Shown: piece by piece, positions 62,177-64,000 of the stretch
Numbering within the stretch: position 1 is the stretch's first letter
Layout: each line of letters begins with the position of its first letter
Assembly (NCBI RefSeq): GCF_947500065.1
Contig: NZ_CANMQT010000011.1
Location: 85,924 to 149,923, forward strand
DNA: 64,000 bases
Direction: 5' to 3'
Origin: an uncultured Aquimarina sp.
GTDB lineage: Bacteria; Bacteroidota; Bacteroidia; Flavobacteriales; Flavobacteriaceae
The notes under the pieces: generated by a model
What the model saw: only the letters and a program-made list of their open reading frames with translations
Databases searched by the model: none
Told to the model about the DNA's origin: nothing
Translations under genes and position numbers: made by a program

Positions 62177-64000
62177 TTACTTAACTACAAATACTACATT
62201 AATCAACGTATTATAATCTGCTGGTTGCCCCACTATCGTATAGGTCAATACACCATCTGCTGTTATGGTCATAGCACCTGGTGCGGTGTCAAATACAGAT
62301 GAATCAGCAAAGGTTACGTAATAATATAAATCTGTAGCAGCATATAATGGTACTGTCAGAGGTGCACCCGCACTTACAGCTGTTGGACTTCCAAATTGTG
62401 CTGTATACATGGTATAAAGATTTACAGAGAATGTACCATTTACAGAAGCATCTATTTCTATAGATGGAGGATAAAATACTCTTGCGGCTTTTGATGTAAT
62501 AGGTGCAATAGCTTGTACTACTTCTTCAACAGTTGTTTCTAACGTTGGACTGGTTACAGCTCCTTCGTTTACATCTACATTAGTTACTAAAGGAACTTCG
62601 GATGCGTTTTGATCATCTGTATTGTCTAAATAGGGAGTTAGGTCTATTGCTGGAGTAGGAGTTGGATCTCCGGTTAAACTTAATATATTACCTGTTAAGG
62701 AAAGATCCTGATCATCTGTCGCAGGATCTCCTTGCGCTCCAGTTACTCCTTGGGCTCCAGTAATTCCTTGTATTCCCTGTGCTCCAGTTACTCCTTGTGC
62801 ACCAGTAATTCCTTGTATTCCCTGAGCTCCAGTTACACCTTGTGCTCCAGTGATTCCTTGTATTCCCTGTGCTCCAGTTACTCCTTGTGCACCTGTGATT
62901 CCTTGTGCTCCAGTAATTCCTTGAATTCCCTGAGCTCCAGTTACCCCTTGCGCTCCAGTGATTCCTTGTATTCCCTGAGCTCCAGTTACACCTTGTGCTC
63001 CGGTGATTCCTTGTATTCCCTGCGCTCCAGTTACTCCTTGTGCTCCAGTGATTCCTTGTATTCCCTGCGCTCCAGTTACACCTTGTTCACCAGTAATTCC
63101 TTGAATTCCCTGTGCTCCAGTTATCCCTTGTGCACCAGTGATTCCTTGAATTCCCTGTGCTCCAGTTACACCTTGCGCTCCAGTGATTCCTTGAATTCCC
63201 TGTGCTCCAGTTACTCCTTGTGCTCCAGTGATTCCTTGTATTCCCTGCGCTCCAGTTACACCTTGTGCTCCAGTAATTCCTTGTATTCCCTGCGCTCCAG
63301 TTACACCTTGTGCTCCAGTGATTCCTTGTATTCCCTGAGCTCCAGTTACACCTTGCGCTCCAGTGATTCCTTGTATTCCCTGAGCTCCAGTTACTCCTTG
63401 TGCTCCAGTGATTCCTTGTATTCCCTGTGCTCCAGTTACCCCTTGCGCTCCGGTTATTCCTTGTATTCCCTGAGCTCCAGTTACTCCTTGCGTTCCAGTT
63501 ACTCCTTGCCCACCTGTGATTCCTTGTATTCCTTGAGCTCCAGTAATTCCTTGAATTCCCTGTGCTCCGGTTACACCTTGTGCTCCAGTGATTCCTTGAA
63601 TTCCCTGTGCTCCAGTTACTCCTTGTGCTCCAGTAATTCCTTGTATTCCCTGAGCACCAGTTACACCTTGTGCTCCAGTAATTCCTTGTATTCCCTGCGC
63701 TCCAGTTATTCCTTGTGCTCCGGTTATTCCTTGTATTCCCTGTGCTCCAGTTATTCCTTGTGCTCCAGTGATTCCTTGTATTCCCTGAGCTCCGGTTACT
63801 CCTTGCGCTCCAGTGATTCCTTGAATTCCCTGCGCTCCAGTTACTCCTTGCGCTCCAGTGATTCCTTGTATTCCCTGCGCTCCAGTTACACCTTGTGCTC
63901 CAGTGATTCCTTGTATTCCCTGCGCTCCAGTTACACCTTGTGCTCCAGTGATTCCTTGTATTCCCTGAGCTCCAGTTACACCTTGTGCTCCGGTGATTCC
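62177..64000 (-). CDS. Collagen-like repeat protein, partial (5' end outside the window)
   Basis: 608 codons run from the stop at 62177 to the window edge without interruption on the minus strand. The part at the edge is pure Gly-X-Y repeats, mostly GAQGIQGITGAQGVT (15 residues), about 28 units. It is followed by a roughly 180-residue C-terminal region with a DLSLTGNILSLT segment, a PAIDLTPYLDNTDDQN linker and a beta-rich end (TLINVVFVVK). The likely role is a rod-like surface or extracellular protein; Gly-X-Y without prolyl hydroxylation needs unusually stable interactions. It is followed by the Calx-beta gene after 17 bp, so they are cotranscribed. Confidence 0.88.
   Translation of the reverse strand, partial: GITGAQGVTGAQGIQGITGAQGVTGAQGIQGITGAQGVTGAQGIQGITGAQGVTGAQGIQGITGAQGVTGAQGIQGITGAQGITGAQGIQGITGAQGITGAQGIQGITGAQGVTGAQGIQGITGAQGVTGAQGIQGITGAQGVTGAQGIQGITGAQGIQGITGGQGVTGTQGVTGAQGIQGITGAQGVTGAQGIQGITGAQGVTGAQGIQGITGAQGVTGAQGIQGITGAQGVTGAQGIQGITGAQGVTGAQGIQGITGAQGVTGAQGIQGITGAQGVTGAQGIQGITGAQGITGAQGIQGITGEQGVTGAQGIQGITGAQGVTGAQGIQGITGAQGVTGAQGIQGITGAQGVTGAQGIQGITGAQGITGAQGVTGAQGIQGITGAQGVTGAQGIQGITGAQGVTGAQGIQGITGAQGVTGAQGDPATDDQDLSLTGNILSLTGDPTPTPAIDLTPYLDNTDDQNASEVPLVTNVDVNEGAVTSPTLETTVEEVVQAIAPITSKAARVFYPPSIEIDASVNGTFSVNLYTMYTAQFGSPTAVSAGAPLTVPLYAATDLYYYVTFADSSVFDTAPGAMTITADGVLTYTIVGQPADYNTLINVVFVVK
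62725..64000 (-). repeat. 45-bp tandem repeat array encoding the collagen-like region
   Basis: About 28 units of 45 bp extend to the edge of the window, in the same frame throughout. Most differ only at synonymous third positions (GGAGCTCAG / GGAGCACAA and so on). Irregular units with shortened or extra triplets occur near 62895 and 63490-63540. The array is long enough for length change by slippage or recombination. Confidence 0.9.

Noticed and set aside
62725..64000. Regularly spaced repeats that superficially resemble a CRISPR array
   Set aside because: The period is 45 bp with no unique spacers, and the whole array is one open reading frame of Gly-X-Y triplets; it is protein-coding.

Overview
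The window is AT-rich, and its gene content is that of a marine-type member of the Flavobacteriaceae (Bacteroidetes); I cannot name a genus from sequence alone. Supporting signs are the type IX secretion genes (porT, a DUF5103/Plug protein, a type-B gliding-motility C-terminal domain), TamL in place of TamA, a Na+-pumping NQR respiratory complex, DUF3667, DUF4846 and DUF4974 families, and promoters of the Bacteroidetes form (TTG, about 17-23 nt, TAnnTTTG). No rRNA, tRNA or CRISPR array was seen.

Layout. 0.1-3 kb: a PAS-LuxR regulator translationally coupled to an alpha/beta hydrolase, then an EEP-family nuclease/phosphatase. 3-13 kb: a core housekeeping block with accD, class II aldolase, tamL, a TrmH-type RNA methyltransferase, ubiE-porT and trkA-trkH. 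13-17.6 kb: an aminotransferase, a fatty acid desaturase, rsmG and an unknown cytoplasmic protein. 17.6-24.7 kb: the main accessory region. It holds an IS110-family remnant, five 11-bp direct repeats in front of an XRE-2TM gene broken by a TGA codon, a SEDS-like membrane protein, a compact series of small unknown genes separated by long imperfect palindromes, an MFS transporter, REP-like repeats and a MITE-like element. 24.7-32.8 kb: GNAT, FAD monooxygenase, pruA, an NRDE/TANGO2 protein, apaG, DUF3667 and the T9SS Plug-domain protein. 32.9-42.5 kb: the nqrABCDEF operon, followed by DUF4846, a small conserved protein and apbE, whose flavin transferase loads FMN onto NqrB and NqrC. 42.7-50 kb: an orphan ECF sigma factor, a methyltransferase with map, a lipoprotein, a sigma/FecR pair and gpmI. 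50.5-55 kb: duplicated ankyrin genes, M48, CAP and M15 cell-envelope proteins, a short ClpP and a GNAT. 55-64 kb: three consecutive minus-strand surface-protein genes: a collagen-like protein running off the right edge, an 1832-residue Calx-beta/beta-helix protein, and a T9SS type-B cargo protein.

The functional themes that connect are: (1) sodium bioenergetics, NQR plus ApbE, with K+ uptake by TrkAH; (2) outer-membrane biogenesis and type IX secretion (TamL, PorT, Plug) with T9SS-type cargo at the right end; (3) a small cassette-like accessory array at 19.5-22.8 kb, whose genes each have a palindromic element starting at or within about 10 bp of the stop codon, much as in integron gene cassettes. 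The last is the most unusual structure in the window.
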